DNA of 64,000 nucleotides from Flavobacteriales bacterium (GCA_002401955.1 NVUQ01000009.1:1-64000), one strand, 5' to 3'; positions 25,776 to 33,962 are shown, counted from the stretch's first letter. Notes: generated by a model from the sequence alone, not told the origin. Numbers and translations: made by a program.

Positions 25776-26927
25776 TTATAATAGCGTCTCCAAATAATGA
25801 GATTCAATTCCGTATTCATTTTTAAGAGCATCTATCTTTTCTGTAAGCTTTTCAGTATCTGGTTTTTTGTTTGATTTTTGACCAACCAACATTACATTTT
25901 TACGTGTATGTTCATTAGAAACAAATTCAAACACTTTTGTTGAATATTGATTTTTCTCCAAAATTAAAGCTCTAAGTGTATCAGTCACCATTTCGAACTG
26001 GCGCTCTTTAAAAATACCATACTTTAAAATAGGGCTTTCTTGTTCTCTTCCTTTTAGTTGTTGCCTAATTTGCTTATGACAGCAGGGAGCAGTAATTACT
26101 AGATTAGCATTAGCACTTATTGCTTTTCCTAAAGCATCATCTGTAGCAGTATCACAAGCATGCAGAGCAATCAAAATATCAACCTTTTTTGGCTTGTATT
26201 CTTGTATGGTTTGACGAACAAAACTCAAGCCTTCAAAACCACATTCTTTTGCTGTTTTATTGCAAAAATCAACCAATTCTTCGCGCAATTCTATCCCTTT
26301 TATTGTTACCTCTCTTTTTCTTTGATTCGTTAAATAATCATACAATGCAAAAGTCAAATACCCTTTTCCAGAACCCATATCTACAATAGATATCTCTTTA
26401 GATAAATCCGCATTTTTCATCAAGTTTTCGATGATTTCTAAGTACTTATTTATTTGCTTGTACTTATCTGCCATTTTAGGAATTACAACTCCATCGTTAT
26501 CAGTTATTCCTAATAGGTTCAAATACTTCCCTAATTGAGCTCTTCTTTCCTTAGGCTTATCATGTGTTTCTGGTGGTTTATTTTTAAAACTTGGGTAAGC
26601 AGTTCTTGTAGAAACTTTCCCTTTTTTAGAAAATTGAATCGTAAAATCTTCTTCTAAAGTAAATAGAATAGCAACCTTAAATTTTTGGTTTAACAATTCT
26701 GAAAAGATATTTTTTGCTTCTTCTAAGGTGTAGTTTTTAACCTGATCATTTGTTTGGTAATGATAAGTAAACGAAAAAGCTCTTTCTCCTTTGATGGTAA
26801 CTAAGCGAACATAAACATTGTGCAATCCATCACTTTTATATGCTGGTTTACTTAAAGTAATTTTCACAAAAGTATCGTTCGTATAACTTTTATCTAACTT
26901 TTCAAAAAAAGGAGCTAAATCATTCAT
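25776..26927 (-). CDS. SAM-dependent methyltransferase (Methyltransf_32-like)
   Basis: This 383-residue protein has a C-terminal Rossmann methyltransferase domain with SIVDMGSGKGYLTFALYDYL (SAM motif I), IKGIELREELVDFC (motif II), DILIALHACDTATDDAL and the cysteine pair in VITAPCCHKQIRQQL. The last two match the PF13679-type family. The N-terminal 130 residues form a separate domain of unknown role. The target is unknown; RNA or protein are the usual candidates. It is divergent from the GNAT gene across 46 bases and has a -7 element 4 bases before its ATG. Confidence 0.82.
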   Translation of the reverse strand: MNDLAPFFEKLDKSYTNDTFVKITLSKPAYKSDGLHNVYVRLVTIKGERAFSFTYHYQTNDQVKNYTLEEAKNIFSELLNQKFKVAILFTLEEDFTIQFSKKGKVSTRTAYPSFKNKPPETHDKPKERRAQLGKYLNLLGITDNDGVVIPKMADKYKQINKYLEIIENLMKNADLSKEISIVDMGSGKGYLTFALYDYLTNQRKREVTIKGIELREELVDFCNKTAKECGFEGLSFVRQTIQEYKPKKVDILIALHACDTATDDALGKAISANANLVITAPCCHKQIRQQLKGREQESPILKYGIFKERQFEMVTDTLRALILEKNQYSTKVFEFVSNEHTRKNVMLVGQKSNKKPDTEKLTEKIDALKNEYGIESHYLETLL

Positions 26928-26931
26928 GGTG

Positions 26932-26939
26932 CAAAGTTA
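26932..26939 (-). promoter_or_regulatory. -7 promoter element of the methyltransferase gene
   Basis: TAACTTTG on the minus strand matches TAnnTTTG and ends 4 bases before the ATG at 26927. Confidence 0.5.
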
Positions 26940-26961
26940 TCCATAATAAAATGAGAAAAAG

Positions 26962-26969
26962 TACTTTTG
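26962..26969 (+). promoter_or_regulatory. -7 promoter element of the GNAT gene
   Basis: TACTTTTG matches TAnnTTTG and ends 4 bases before the ATG at 26974. It is back to back with the methyltransferase promoter. Confidence 0.5.
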
Positions 26970-26973
26970 AAAG

Positions 26974-27465
26974 ATGAGCATCAAATTCAAACGAATTACA
27001 AAAGAAAATATAACCAAAGCTTTAACTATTTACAATTGGTATGTACTTAACTCTACCGCTACTTTTCATCTCGAGGAAATTCCTCAAGAAGAGTTAGAAA
27101 GAATGGTTTCTGTGGGTCACGAAAAATACCAATCGTTTATCATTTTAATTGATAGTGAAATTTGTGGTTTTTGTTACCTCTCACAATTTAGATATAAAGA
27201 AGCTTATGATAAGTCTGCTGAAATTACATTGTACTTAGATAAAAATGCTACTGGCAAAGGAATTGGAAAAACAACTTTAAACTACTTAGAAAACATTGCA
27301 AAAGAAAAAGGAATTAATAATTTGGTTGGAGTAATTACAGCAGAAAACGAACCGAGTATCAAACTATTTGAAAAACACAATTATTTTAAAGTTGGTCATC
27401 TTAAAAGTATTGGTGAAAAATTCGGCAAAGCTTTAGATGTAGTCTCTTACCAGAAGGAGATTTAG
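26974..27465 (+). CDS. GNAT-family N-acetyltransferase
   Basis: The 163-residue product fits the phosphinothricin-acetyltransferase-like branch of GNAT: N-terminal KRITKENITKALTIYNWYV and TATFHLEEIP, the acetyl-CoA-binding segment LYLDKNATGKGIGKTTLNYL (pattern RGxGxG with a relaxed first position), then GVITAENEPSIKLFEKHNY. It would acetylate an amino group of a small molecule. The substrate cannot be inferred; such genes are often housekeeping and need not give herbicide or drug resistance. A palindromic spacer follows it. Confidence 0.85.
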   Translation: MSIKFKRITKENITKALTIYNWYVLNSTATFHLEEIPQEELERMVSVGHEKYQSFIILIDSEICGFCYLSQFRYKEAYDKSAEITLYLDKNATGKGIGKTTLNYLENIAKEKGINNLVGVITAENEPSIKLFEKHNYFKVGHLKSIGEKFGKALDVVSYQKEI

Positions 27466-27472
27466 CCTTAGC

Positions 27473-27551
27473 GTCATTCCGTGCTTGACACGGAATCTCC
27501 CAATTAACAGAAATACTTTAAATATAACCAGATCCCCAAGCTGAGGATGAC
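27473..27551. repeat. REP-like palindromic spacer
   Basis: ATTCCGTG (27476-27483) pairs with CACGGAAT (27489-27496), and the outer GTCAT (27473-27477) pairs with ATGAC (27547-27551). This GTCATTCCG... ATGAC type of spacer is widespread between genes in many bacteria. Confidence 0.6.
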
Positions 27552-27557
27552 AAACAG

Positions 27558-28478
27558 CTAAAAAAAGAAAGGATGAAATTTCTTTTCACCTAAAGTATTA
27601 AACTCTACTGTTGGTAAAGGGAATTTTATCATATTTAAAAAGAAAAAAGTAGACTTTAAAAACTTCGATCTGGTCTCAATTTTATCTAAATCTAAATCTA
27701 ACGACAAGTAATAACTACGGTATCGTTCAACAGGGGGAAGAAAAGCTCCTTCGTGGTAAATTCTAGGATTATTCTCAGCAGATAACATTCCGTATGCACC
27801 ATAACCTCCGGCAACATTTAGCCACTTTGGTATAAATTCTTTATGTTTAAATACAGACCTTAAGTTTAAGGACCACCAAAACGTTTGCCCGTTATAATCT
27901 GCTACTACTCTCGATAAATCAGAGTCTCCTAAAACATTAGGTCTCATTGCTGCTAATTCTGTGTGATGATAAGAAAACTTAAAGGTTAATATTTGTTTTT
28001 TAAAAGCCAATTCTTGGCCTATTAGTAGTAAACTTCCCGATGCATTTGCTACCATATCCATTGGAGAGAAACCCCATTCAGCATAGTTCCCATCAAGCAA
28101 TTCTACAGATGTCATAAAAAGGAACCCATAAGCGCCACCGTACCAAATAGCCCGTTTACGCTTTACTCCTGTCCATCGCATGGAATTCATACCTAGCTTT
28201 CCAAATAGATAACAGGTGTAAGCATGGCCATACTTGTCAATTTGCATCCAGCCTGCATTGTCATTTTTTACATGAAGACCTACCCAATGATTATCTTGAT
28301 ACCAAACAGTATACAAACCTGTTAGCATGCCTCCATAAAATACTCCTCCAGCGCCTCCAACCAGGCCTAATCTTCCAGGCTTAAAATCTTCACTGTATGT
28401 TGAGTCAACAGGACTTTGACCACTTAAGTTATTAAGTGTACAGATAAAAATTAGAAGAATTATAGTTTTTTTTAACAC
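27558..28478 (-). CDS. DUF2279 (YfiM-like) outer-envelope protein
   Basis: The 306-residue protein has a signal peptide (IILLIFICTLNNLSGQ), then GGVFYGGMLTGLYTVWY, a WMQIDKYGHAYTCYLFGK segment, YGFLFMTSVELLDG and a SPMDMVANASGS segment. These Asp, His and Glu positions are the conserved core of DUF2279. Function is not established; a lipid or lipoprotein-related envelope role is often guessed. Start is GTG at 28478. It lies 29 bases downstream of the ACMSD-like gene on the same strand and may be co-transcribed. Confidence 0.75.
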   Translation of the reverse strand: MLKKTIILLIFICTLNNLSGQSPVDSTYSEDFKPGRLGLVGGAGGVFYGGMLTGLYTVWYQDNHWVGLHVKNDNAGWMQIDKYGHAYTCYLFGKLGMNSMRWTGVKRKRAIWYGGAYGFLFMTSVELLDGNYAEWGFSPMDMVANASGSLLLIGQELAFKKQILTFKFSYHHTELAAMRPNVLGDSDLSRVVADYNGQTFWWSLNLRSVFKHKEFIPKWLNVAGGYGAYGMLSAENNPRIYHEGAFLPPVERYRSYYLSLDLDLDKIETRSKFLKSTFFFLNMIKFPLPTVEFNTLGEKKFHPFFF

Positions 28479-28507
28479 GAAGTAAAATTAGGGAAAAATG
28501 ACAGTTA

Positions 28508-29563
28508 TTATCCTAGCCATCTCAAAACATTGTCTCGCCAAATTTCATTGGCTTCTCGTTGTGTTAAAATATCTACCTCAACTGCAAAATCAATTACCCT
28601 ACCAGGAAAAGAACTTCCCACTCCTTCCATTTCTCCAAGTGGATACGGGTCATCTAACCCAGCAACAATTTGAGAAACTCCTACTCTTCTTTTAAGCAAT
28701 TCTAATGTATAAGAATCATGAACCAATGTATCAAAAAATAGGTTTTTATGACCTAAAGATGCTCTTGGGTTTTCTACATCTTCAAACAAATCTGGTCTTC
28801 CATCAAACCCTTGTATTCTCCTTCCATAATTGGCAATTCCCAACATACAGCCATGAGCAAAACAAGTTCTAATGTTTGGAAATTTATTTGGGATATTGTT
28901 TAAGGTAAAAAGATGAAGGGTATCAGCACTTTGTGCCATCATCCATACCAAATGAAATCTCCAATATTGATCTTTTAGGTTTACCATTTTTTCTCCATCG
29001 TAGGGATGAATTTCTATGGCGAGATTATATTTATTAGCCAACTCATAAATTGGAAAAACAGATTTATGTGCAATGGAAGTCCACTCGTTGTCTTGGTTTA
29101 AAAAATGTGTTGGTAGGCAAAGTAATTTTAACTTTAACTGAGTTACACAACGCTCAATTTCTGCCAATGCATCGTCCATATACAAAGGCTGAACTACAAA
29201 TCCACATGTAAATTTATCTGGATTTTCGTGCTGTACTGAAGCATTAAAATCATTTTGCCATTGAATGGCATCTTTCGCATCTTGACGTTGCCAACCATTG
29301 CAATATACCTGAGAAAGATTCAACATCACTCCGTGGTCAATGTTGTATTTATCCATCCATTCTAGCTTTTCTTTTAAGAAAAAACTAGGGTCAGTTATTG
29401 GTCTAGTCCAATCTCCTTGACGCATAAATTTTTTATCGTCATCTATCCAAAACAACTTCTTATCCTTCATAAATTGAGGGATTTGATTTGGTTCTGGCAA
29501 AATATGTCCGTGCCCGTTTATCTTTGTGTGGCGAGTAACGAGTGGTGTGTGTTGGGTGTTCAT
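28508..29563 (-). CDS. Amidohydrolase, probable 2-amino-3-carboxymuconate-6-semialdehyde decarboxylase
   Basis: This 351-residue metal-dependent decarboxylase of the ACMSD family has the N-terminal metal motif NGHGHILPEP, then FFLKEKLEWMDKYNIDHGVM, IEIHPYDGEKM (His ligand), CFAHGCMLG and GLDDPYPLG with the catalytic Asp. ACMSD removes a carboxyl group from the ring-opened product of 3-hydroxyanthranilate. The neighbouring 3-hydroxyanthranilate dioxygenase gene on the same strand supports this. Its ATG overlaps the end of the frameshifted four-helix-bundle gene by ATGA, so it may depend on translation of that gene. Confidence 0.88.
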   Translation of the reverse strand: MNTQHTPLVTRHTKINGHGHILPEPNQIPQFMKDKKLFWIDDDKKFMRQGDWTRPITDPSFFLKEKLEWMDKYNIDHGVMLNLSQVYCNGWQRQDAKDAIQWQNDFNASVQHENPDKFTCGFVVQPLYMDDALAEIERCVTQLKLKLLCLPTHFLNQDNEWTSIAHKSVFPIYELANKYNLAIEIHPYDGEKMVNLKDQYWRFHLVWMMAQSADTLHLFTLNNIPNKFPNIRTCFAHGCMLGIANYGRRIQGFDGRPDLFEDVENPRASLGHKNLFFDTLVHDSYTLELLKRRVGVSQIVAGLDDPYPLGEMEGVGSSFPGRVIDFAVEVDILTQREANEIWRDNVLRWLG

Positions 29564-29918
29564 TTCTCTAAATATTTTATTAATTCTATTATTAATTTAC
29601 GAACAGAAGTTATTTGACTAAAAATCTCTTCTATTCGATTTTCTTGAACAAAACCTAGATCAATCGCTAAGTAAATTTGGGTTTCTAGTTCATACAATGA
29701 CCCTTTAGAAATAAAGCAAAACTGTCTTGCTTCTTTCTTTGTCTACCTAATCCTTCTGCAATGTTCGATGGAACAGAAATTACCGATCGTTTTATTTGTG
29801 AAGAAATACCATACAACTCTTCTTTAGGAAATTCTGATACTAATTTATAAATCAACTTAACTAAAACTCTTGATTCTTTCCAAGTATTTAATTCTCTATA
29901 GCTTTTATCCTTTTCCAT
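29560..29918 (-). pseudogene. Frameshifted four-helix-bundle protein (23S rRNA intervening-sequence type)
   Basis: The first frame (ATG at 29918) reads SYRELNTWKESRVLVKLIYK and SVPSNIAEGLGRQRKKQ, the hallmark of the S23/IVS four-helix-bundle family. Near 29718-29721 the frame breaks: the first frame ends at HCMN, while the next frame continues QFCFISKGSLYELETQIYLA and on to LIKYLEK with a stop at 29560-29562. One missing base would restore a protein of about 118 residues. It lies between the two kynurenine-pathway genes on the same strand, and its true stop overlaps the ACMSD start as ATGA. A sequencing error is the alternative. Confidence 0.8.
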
Positions 29919-29974
29919 AGCACAACGCACTAATAACTATTCCTCCAACCCATATCCCAACCTTCAACACTTAA

Positions 29975-30514
29975 TTATTCTCCATCAGTAAATCTAGGGT
30001 CAGTTTGCATTACATGATTACAATTATTACATGTTCTATTTTCTTCAGAATTAAAAAACCGTTTAAAAACAGGTAAAAAATCCTTTTCTACATCTTCTAA
30101 CTGAAAATATTCTTCGTAAAGTTTTGTATTACATTTATCGCAAAACCACATTAGGCCATCCTTGTAATTCGTTCCTTTTCTAACTCTTTCAATAACCAAA
30201 CCTATCGAATTATCAGATCTTCCTGGTGAATGAGGAGTTTTAGCTGGCAACAAAAACATTTCACCTTCTTTAATTGGCACCTTAACAGCTTTTCCATCTT
30301 GCTGAATAGTAACACAAATATCCCCTTCGAGTTGGTAAAATAATTCTTCTGTTTCGTTATAATGATAATCTTTACGGGCATTAGGCCCTCCAACAACCAT
30401 TACAATAAAATCTTCTCCTAAAGGATACATGTTTTTATTGGCAACAGGAGGTTTTAATTTATCTCTATTATCGGCAATCCATTGCTGGAAATTAAAAGGC
30501 ATCATAACTGACAT
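29975..30514 (-). CDS. haaO: 3-hydroxyanthranilate 3,4-dioxygenase
   Basis: This 179-residue cupin dioxygenase opens the ring of 3-hydroxyanthranilate in tryptophan/kynurenine breakdown. The iron ligands are in YHYNETEELFYQ (His and Glu) and TPHSPGR (His). The C-terminal rubredoxin-like metal site uses two CxxC pairs, CDKC and CNNC, as in the bacterial enzyme. The next step (ACMSD) is encoded downstream on the same strand. Other genes of the pathway (kynureninase, kynurenine monooxygenase) are not in this window. Confidence 0.93.
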   Translation of the reverse strand: MSVMMPFNFQQWIADNRDKLKPPVANKNMYPLGEDFIVMVVGGPNARKDYHYNETEELFYQLEGDICVTIQQDGKAVKVPIKEGEMFLLPAKTPHSPGRSDNSIGLVIERVRKGTNYKDGLMWFCDKCNTKLYEEYFQLEDVEKDFLPVFKRFFNSEENRTCNNCNHVMQTDPRFTDGE

Positions 30515-30645
30515 AGGCTTACTTTTTTGTTTGCCTAAAGATAGTAAGAAAGTAACACAAAATAAAAAGTCTCAGACGAAAAACATCTGGGACATTCACT
30601 AAATTAACAAAAACGTATTCTACTGTATTACTATTTTACTTGAAC

Positions 30646-30804
30646 TTACTTTTTTCCTTGTACAATTTGAAGAAAATAAACACCTTCTCCATATTTAATT
30701 ATATCAATGTTTTTAGAGTATACCCCACTAAAATCAGATACTTTTTCGGAATAAACTGTCTTCCCTTGGATATCCATTATTTTTATTTGAACAGGCTTAA
30801 CCAA
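30646..30804 (-). pseudogene. Orphan fragment of a T9SS type A C-terminal sorting domain
   Basis: The minus strand reads LVKPVQIKIMDIQGKTVYSE, then YGEGVYFLQIVQGKK and a stop at 30646-30648. This is the end of a Por/T9SS sorting domain. Upstream the frame closes at a stop codon and no start or signal peptide exists, so it is a leftover of a larger deleted gene. Confidence 0.75.
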
Positions 30805-30917
30805 TCAAAAACAATTACAAAAAGCTATCGCCTAAACAATCTGAATTGCTAAAATTGTTGTGTCAAAATATCAATAAAGTAGTTTCTAGAGATATTCCCC
30901 TAAACAAAATATAGAAA

Positions 30918-31046
30918 GACAACAATTACTTTACCACTAGGAGTATGGATGTTTTTAACGCCAAACTTAGAAAGTATCTTAAAGAAGATTCCTCATTAGC
31001 AATTATCAATGTTCATGGTAATGGGTTTAGATTATTGGTAAAATAA
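30918..31046 (+). pseudogene. Orphan fragment of an OmpR-type response regulator C-terminus
   Basis: The plus strand reads KDNNYFTTRSMDVFNAKLRK, then YLKEDSSLAIINVHGNGFRL and ends LVK. This is the winged-helix recognition part of an OmpR/PhoB-type response regulator of Bacteroidota type. A stop codon closes the frame just upstream; the receiver domain and most of the DNA-binding domain are missing. Confidence 0.75.
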
Positions 31047-31075
31047 ACTACTTTTACCTTTCAAAAGCAAAACAA

Positions 31076-31867
31076 ATGAATTTAGATTTAACAGGAAAAA
31101 ATGCCATTGTATGTGGTAGTACTCAAGGAATAGGAAAAGCCATTGCAATGGAGTTAGCATTGCTAGGAGCAAACATAATTTTAATTGCTCGAAATGAAGC
31201 AAAATTAATTGCTGTTCGTGATGAGTTAGATACCTCAAAAGGGCAAAATCATAATTATATAACAGTTGATTTTAGTATTCCACCTCAATTAAAATTACAT
31301 GTTGAAGGTTATCTTGAAACGAATAACATTGAAGTGAATATATTAATAAACAATACTGGTGGACCTGCTGGTGGGCTTATTGAAAATGCTAAAATAGAAG
31401 AGTTTACGCAAACTTTTTCTAACCATTTAATTTGCAACCACATCTTAATGCAGGCAGTTAAAGAAGGAATGAAAAATAGTGGTTATGGAAGAATCATTAA
31501 CATTATTTCTACTTCGGTTAAACAACCTTTAAATGGTTTAGGGGTTTCTAATACGATTAGAGGAGCTGTTGCCAGTTGGGCAAAAACCTTAGCAAACGAA
31601 TTGGGTGAGTTTGGTATTACTGTAAACAATGTTTTACCTGGTGCAACAGATACTGTTCGTTTAAAATCTATTATAGAAAATAAAGCTGCTAAAACTGGTG
31701 GTGATGTAGATACTATTAAACAAGGAATGGCAGATATGGTTCCTATGAAACGTATTGCTCAACCTGAAGAAGTAGCTAATGCTGTGGCATTTTTAGCTTC
31801 TCCAGCTGCAAGCTACATTAACGGAATTAATGTTCCTGTTGATGGTGGAAGAACTAAGAGTTTATAA
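31076..31867 (+). CDS. SDR-family oxidoreductase with an altered catalytic motif
   Basis: This 263-residue short-chain dehydrogenase has the cofactor loop CGSTQGIGKA (residues 13-22), NNTGGPAGG in place of NNAG, and the C-terminal AFLASPAASYINGINVPVDGG. The catalytic YxxxK is not present: the aligned stretch is LGVSNTIRGAVASWAKTLANE, with Ser and Arg where Tyr and Lys are expected. A subgroup of SDR proteins with an SNxxR-type motif exists, so this is probably inherited rather than decay. The reaction is uncertain. Genes of this type are often found near kynurenine-pathway genes in Bacteroidota, and haaO lies nearby on the other strand. Confidence 0.85.
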   Translation: MNLDLTGKNAIVCGSTQGIGKAIAMELALLGANIILIARNEAKLIAVRDELDTSKGQNHNYITVDFSIPPQLKLHVEGYLETNNIEVNILINNTGGPAGGLIENAKIEEFTQTFSNHLICNHILMQAVKEGMKNSGYGRIINIISTSVKQPLNGLGVSNTIRGAVASWAKTLANELGEFGITVNNVLPGATDTVRLKSIIENKAAKTGGDVDTIKQGMADMVPMKRIAQPEEVANAVAFLASPAASYINGINVPVDGGRTKSL

Positions 31868-31885
31868 AACAAAAACCGTTACAAT

Positions 31886-31917
31886 AAAAAAGCCGAGTTT
31901 TTCAACTCGGCTTTTTT
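31886..31917. terminator. Bidirectional intrinsic terminator
   Basis: AAGCCGAGTT pairs with AACTCGGCTT around a 4-base loop, with A-run and T-run on either side (31886-31917). It serves both the SDR gene and the convergent TonB gene. Confidence 0.9.
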
Positions 31918-31922
31918 ATTGC

Positions 31923-32663
31923 TTACCTAACTGTAAAATTAATAGGAACTTTATATAAGACTTTTACTTTTCTTCCACTATCCTTTGCGGGAATAAACTC
32001 CGGAAGAGAGCTCACAGCAGCATAAGCTTCTCGCTCCAATTCCTTCGGTATTTTATGCTTTTTATCATTTAGGATTCTCACATTAGTCACTTTTCCTTTT
32101 TTATTTACTTCAAAATAAACAAAAGCCATGTATGATGCTTTTCCTTTCATTTTTATAACTGCAGGGATTTTTATTGTTTTACCAAAATGCTGATACATTT
32201 TTTCTTGTGTACATAACTTTCTTTCTTTTTCTGATAACTCTGCACAATCTTTATAATGCGGCATGTGTTGAGCAAAAGATTTAGGAGCCTCCTCTTCCTT
32301 AATAACTTCTACTTCTTTCCACTCTCCTTCTTTAAAATTGGTTTCTTGTTTTTTCTTTATTTCTTCTTTTGGTTTGATTACTTCTTCTATAGGTTCCTCT
32401 TTATCAATTTCAAATTCTTTTGATTTAGGCTTTTCCTCTTCTTTTTCTTCTTTCACCTCTTCCTTTTCTATTTCAAAAGGCTCAACATAATCTAAATCCC
32501 ATTCTATTTCCTCAATTATTTCTCCTCCTAATGTAGAAATATGAACAGGCATTGTCCATTCAAAAGCCACAAGAGTTAACCCTCCAGCTATTATTAATCC
32601 TATCTGAAAAAATATTCCTCTTAATTTTTCTAACTTCTTACTTTTCTGTTTAAAGTGGTTCAT
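31923..32663 (-). CDS. TonB-family energy transducer, copy 1
   Basis: The 246-residue protein has a cytoplasmic N-terminus and one membrane anchor (about 15-37, LRGIFFQIGLIIAGG), a long Glu/Lys-rich periplasmic spacer (about 50-115) and a C-terminal TonB domain (about 150-246) ending YKVPINFTVR. Such proteins carry proton-motive energy to TonB-dependent outer-membrane receptors. The first 40 residues are nearly identical to those of the gene just upstream, so the two are a tandem duplicate. The spacer is charged here and proline-rich in the other copy. No exbB or exbD is present in the window. Confidence 0.88.
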   Translation of the reverse strand: MNHFKQKSKKLEKLRGIFFQIGLIIAGGLTLVAFEWTMPVHISTLGGEIIEEIEWDLDYVEPFEIEKEEVKEEKEEEKPKSKEFEIDKEEPIEEVIKPKEEIKKKQETNFKEGEWKEVEVIKEEEAPKSFAQHMPHYKDCAELSEKERKLCTQEKMYQHFGKTIKIPAVIKMKGKASYMAFVYFEVNKKGKVTNVRILNDKKHKIPKELEREAYAAVSSLPEFIPAKDSGRKVKVLYKVPINFTVR

Positions 32664-32681
32664 GGTGGTAATTTTTTATGG

Positions 32682-33362
32682 TTATCTTAATTGAAATTTA
32701 ATTCGGAAATTATAGCTTACATTAACTGGCTTTCCTCTTTGTTTTCCAGGCTCCCAATTAGGCATTGCTTTTACAACTCTTATCGCCTCTTTATCAATGG
32801 TAGGACTTACGCCTCTCAAAATTTTTACTTTTTTTATTTCGCCTTTTTTATTCACCACAAAATTTAAATATACCGTCCCTTGTATCCCTCCCGATTTATC
32901 AATACTTGGATATTTTAGGTTATCATATAAAAATTTTAATCGTGCTTTTTCGCCTCCAACAAAACCAGGCATTTTTTCTACTATAGTAAAAACTTCTGGA
33001 GGCTCTACTGGATCTGGTTCTGGAGGAAAATCATCAGGATTAAATTCTGGGACATCAAATGGGTCATTTTTATCATCTGGTTCAGCAACATTGTCATCAA
33101 CAATATCTATTATATCTGGATTAACTACTGGGGCTTGAATCATTTTTACCTTAGGTTTTATAGGGTCATCCTGAAAAGTGATTGGAGGATATTCAATTGG
33201 AGGGTCTACAGTAGATGGAGGATCTGGAATAACAATTTCATTAATAGGCGTTGTCCATTCAAAAGCCACAAGAGTTAAACCTCCAGCTATTATCAATCCT
33301 GTTTGAAAAAAAATGCCTCTTAATTTTTCTAAATTCTTACTTTTCTGTTTAAAGTGGTTCAT
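32682..33362 (-). CDS. TonB-family energy transducer, copy 2
   Basis: The 226-residue protein starts MNHFKQKSKNLEKLRGIFFQ, differing from its downstream neighbour at only a few of the first 40 residues. The membrane anchor is followed by a Pro/Asp-rich spacer (about 40-125) and a TonB C-terminal domain with VEKMPGFVGGEKARLKFLYD and NLKYPSIDKSGGIQGTVYLN, the form most common in Bacteroidota. It is 18 bases upstream of copy 1 in one transcription unit. The C-terminal domains have diverged strongly while the anchors have not, which suggests use of the same ExbB/ExbD complex with different receptors. Confidence 0.9.
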   Translation of the reverse strand: MNHFKQKSKNLEKLRGIFFQTGLIIAGGLTLVAFEWTTPINEIVIPDPPSTVDPPIEYPPITFQDDPIKPKVKMIQAPVVNPDIIDIVDDNVAEPDDKNDPFDVPEFNPDDFPPEPDPVEPPEVFTIVEKMPGFVGGEKARLKFLYDNLKYPSIDKSGGIQGTVYLNFVVNKKGEIKKVKILRGVSPTIDKEAIRVVKAMPNWEPGKQRGKPVNVSYNFRIKFQLR

Positions 33363-33452
33363 GGTGCAGTATTTTAATGGGTTAGTACAACTTATATAAC
33401 TTGTTTTATTTACTTTTATTACCTAGATGAATCTAATTTCTATTTCCATAAA

Positions 33453-33890
33453 ATGAAAGGTCTTTTTTTTAGTTTATCGGTAGTTATTATGCTGTTTGGA
33501 TGTAAAACTGCAGAACAAGTTAAGGCAGATAGCACTCCTAAAGGGAAAAGATATGCTATTGGGCAAGGTGGTGGATTTACTGGAGATTACTCCGAATTTA
33601 TCTTAAGTGAAAACGGTAAAGTACACAAGTATGATTTTAAATACGACAGAGAAGTATATTTTAAAGACTTAAGTAAAGTGGATTTGATTTATTTCTTAGA
33701 AAAAATTGAAAAGTTAAGTTTAGAAGGGGTTGAAATTTATCAGCCAGGAAACACCTCGTATTACATTGATTTAAGAATAGGGCGAACTTCCATCAATAAA
33801 ATAGTTTGGGGTAATTATAACTATCATCCCGATCAAGAACTAATTGATTTGCATAACGAACTTTACAATAAGTTAAAAACTTGGGATTAA
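33453..33890 (+). CDS. Hypothetical lipoprotein
   Basis: The 145-residue protein has a lipoprotein signal (VVIMLFGCKTA) and a mature domain of about 120 residues that begins with a Gly-rich turn (AIGQGGGFTGDYSEF) and ends with YHPDQELIDLHNELYNKLK. It resembles small flavobacterial lipoproteins whose role is unknown. No catalytic motif is evident. Confidence 0.65.
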   Translation: MKGLFFSLSVVIMLFGCKTAEQVKADSTPKGKRYAIGQGGGFTGDYSEFILSENGKVHKYDFKYDREVYFKDLSKVDLIYFLEKIEKLSLEGVEIYQPGNTSYYIDLRIGRTSINKIVWGNYNYHPDQELIDLHNELYNKLKTWD

Positions 33891-33931
33891 TCTAAATACA
33901 CGAATTAACAACAAGTTAGCCATATTTTTTG

Positions 33932-33939
33932 TAAATTTG
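33932..33939 (+). promoter_or_regulatory. -7 promoter element of the PKD-repeat gene
   Basis: TAAATTTG matches TAnnTTTG and lies 23 bases before the ATG at 33963. Confidence 0.5.
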
Positions 33940-33962
33940 GGCAACCACCTAAATTTTAAATT

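Noticed and set aside
30640-30852. Small plus-strand protein in the gene-poor region
   Set aside because: The minus strand over part of this interval clearly reads as a T9SS sorting-domain remnant; the plus-strand frame has no features.
33453-33890. Assigning an enzymatic role to the small lipoprotein
   Set aside because: No catalytic motif is visible; only the lipoprotein signal is supported.
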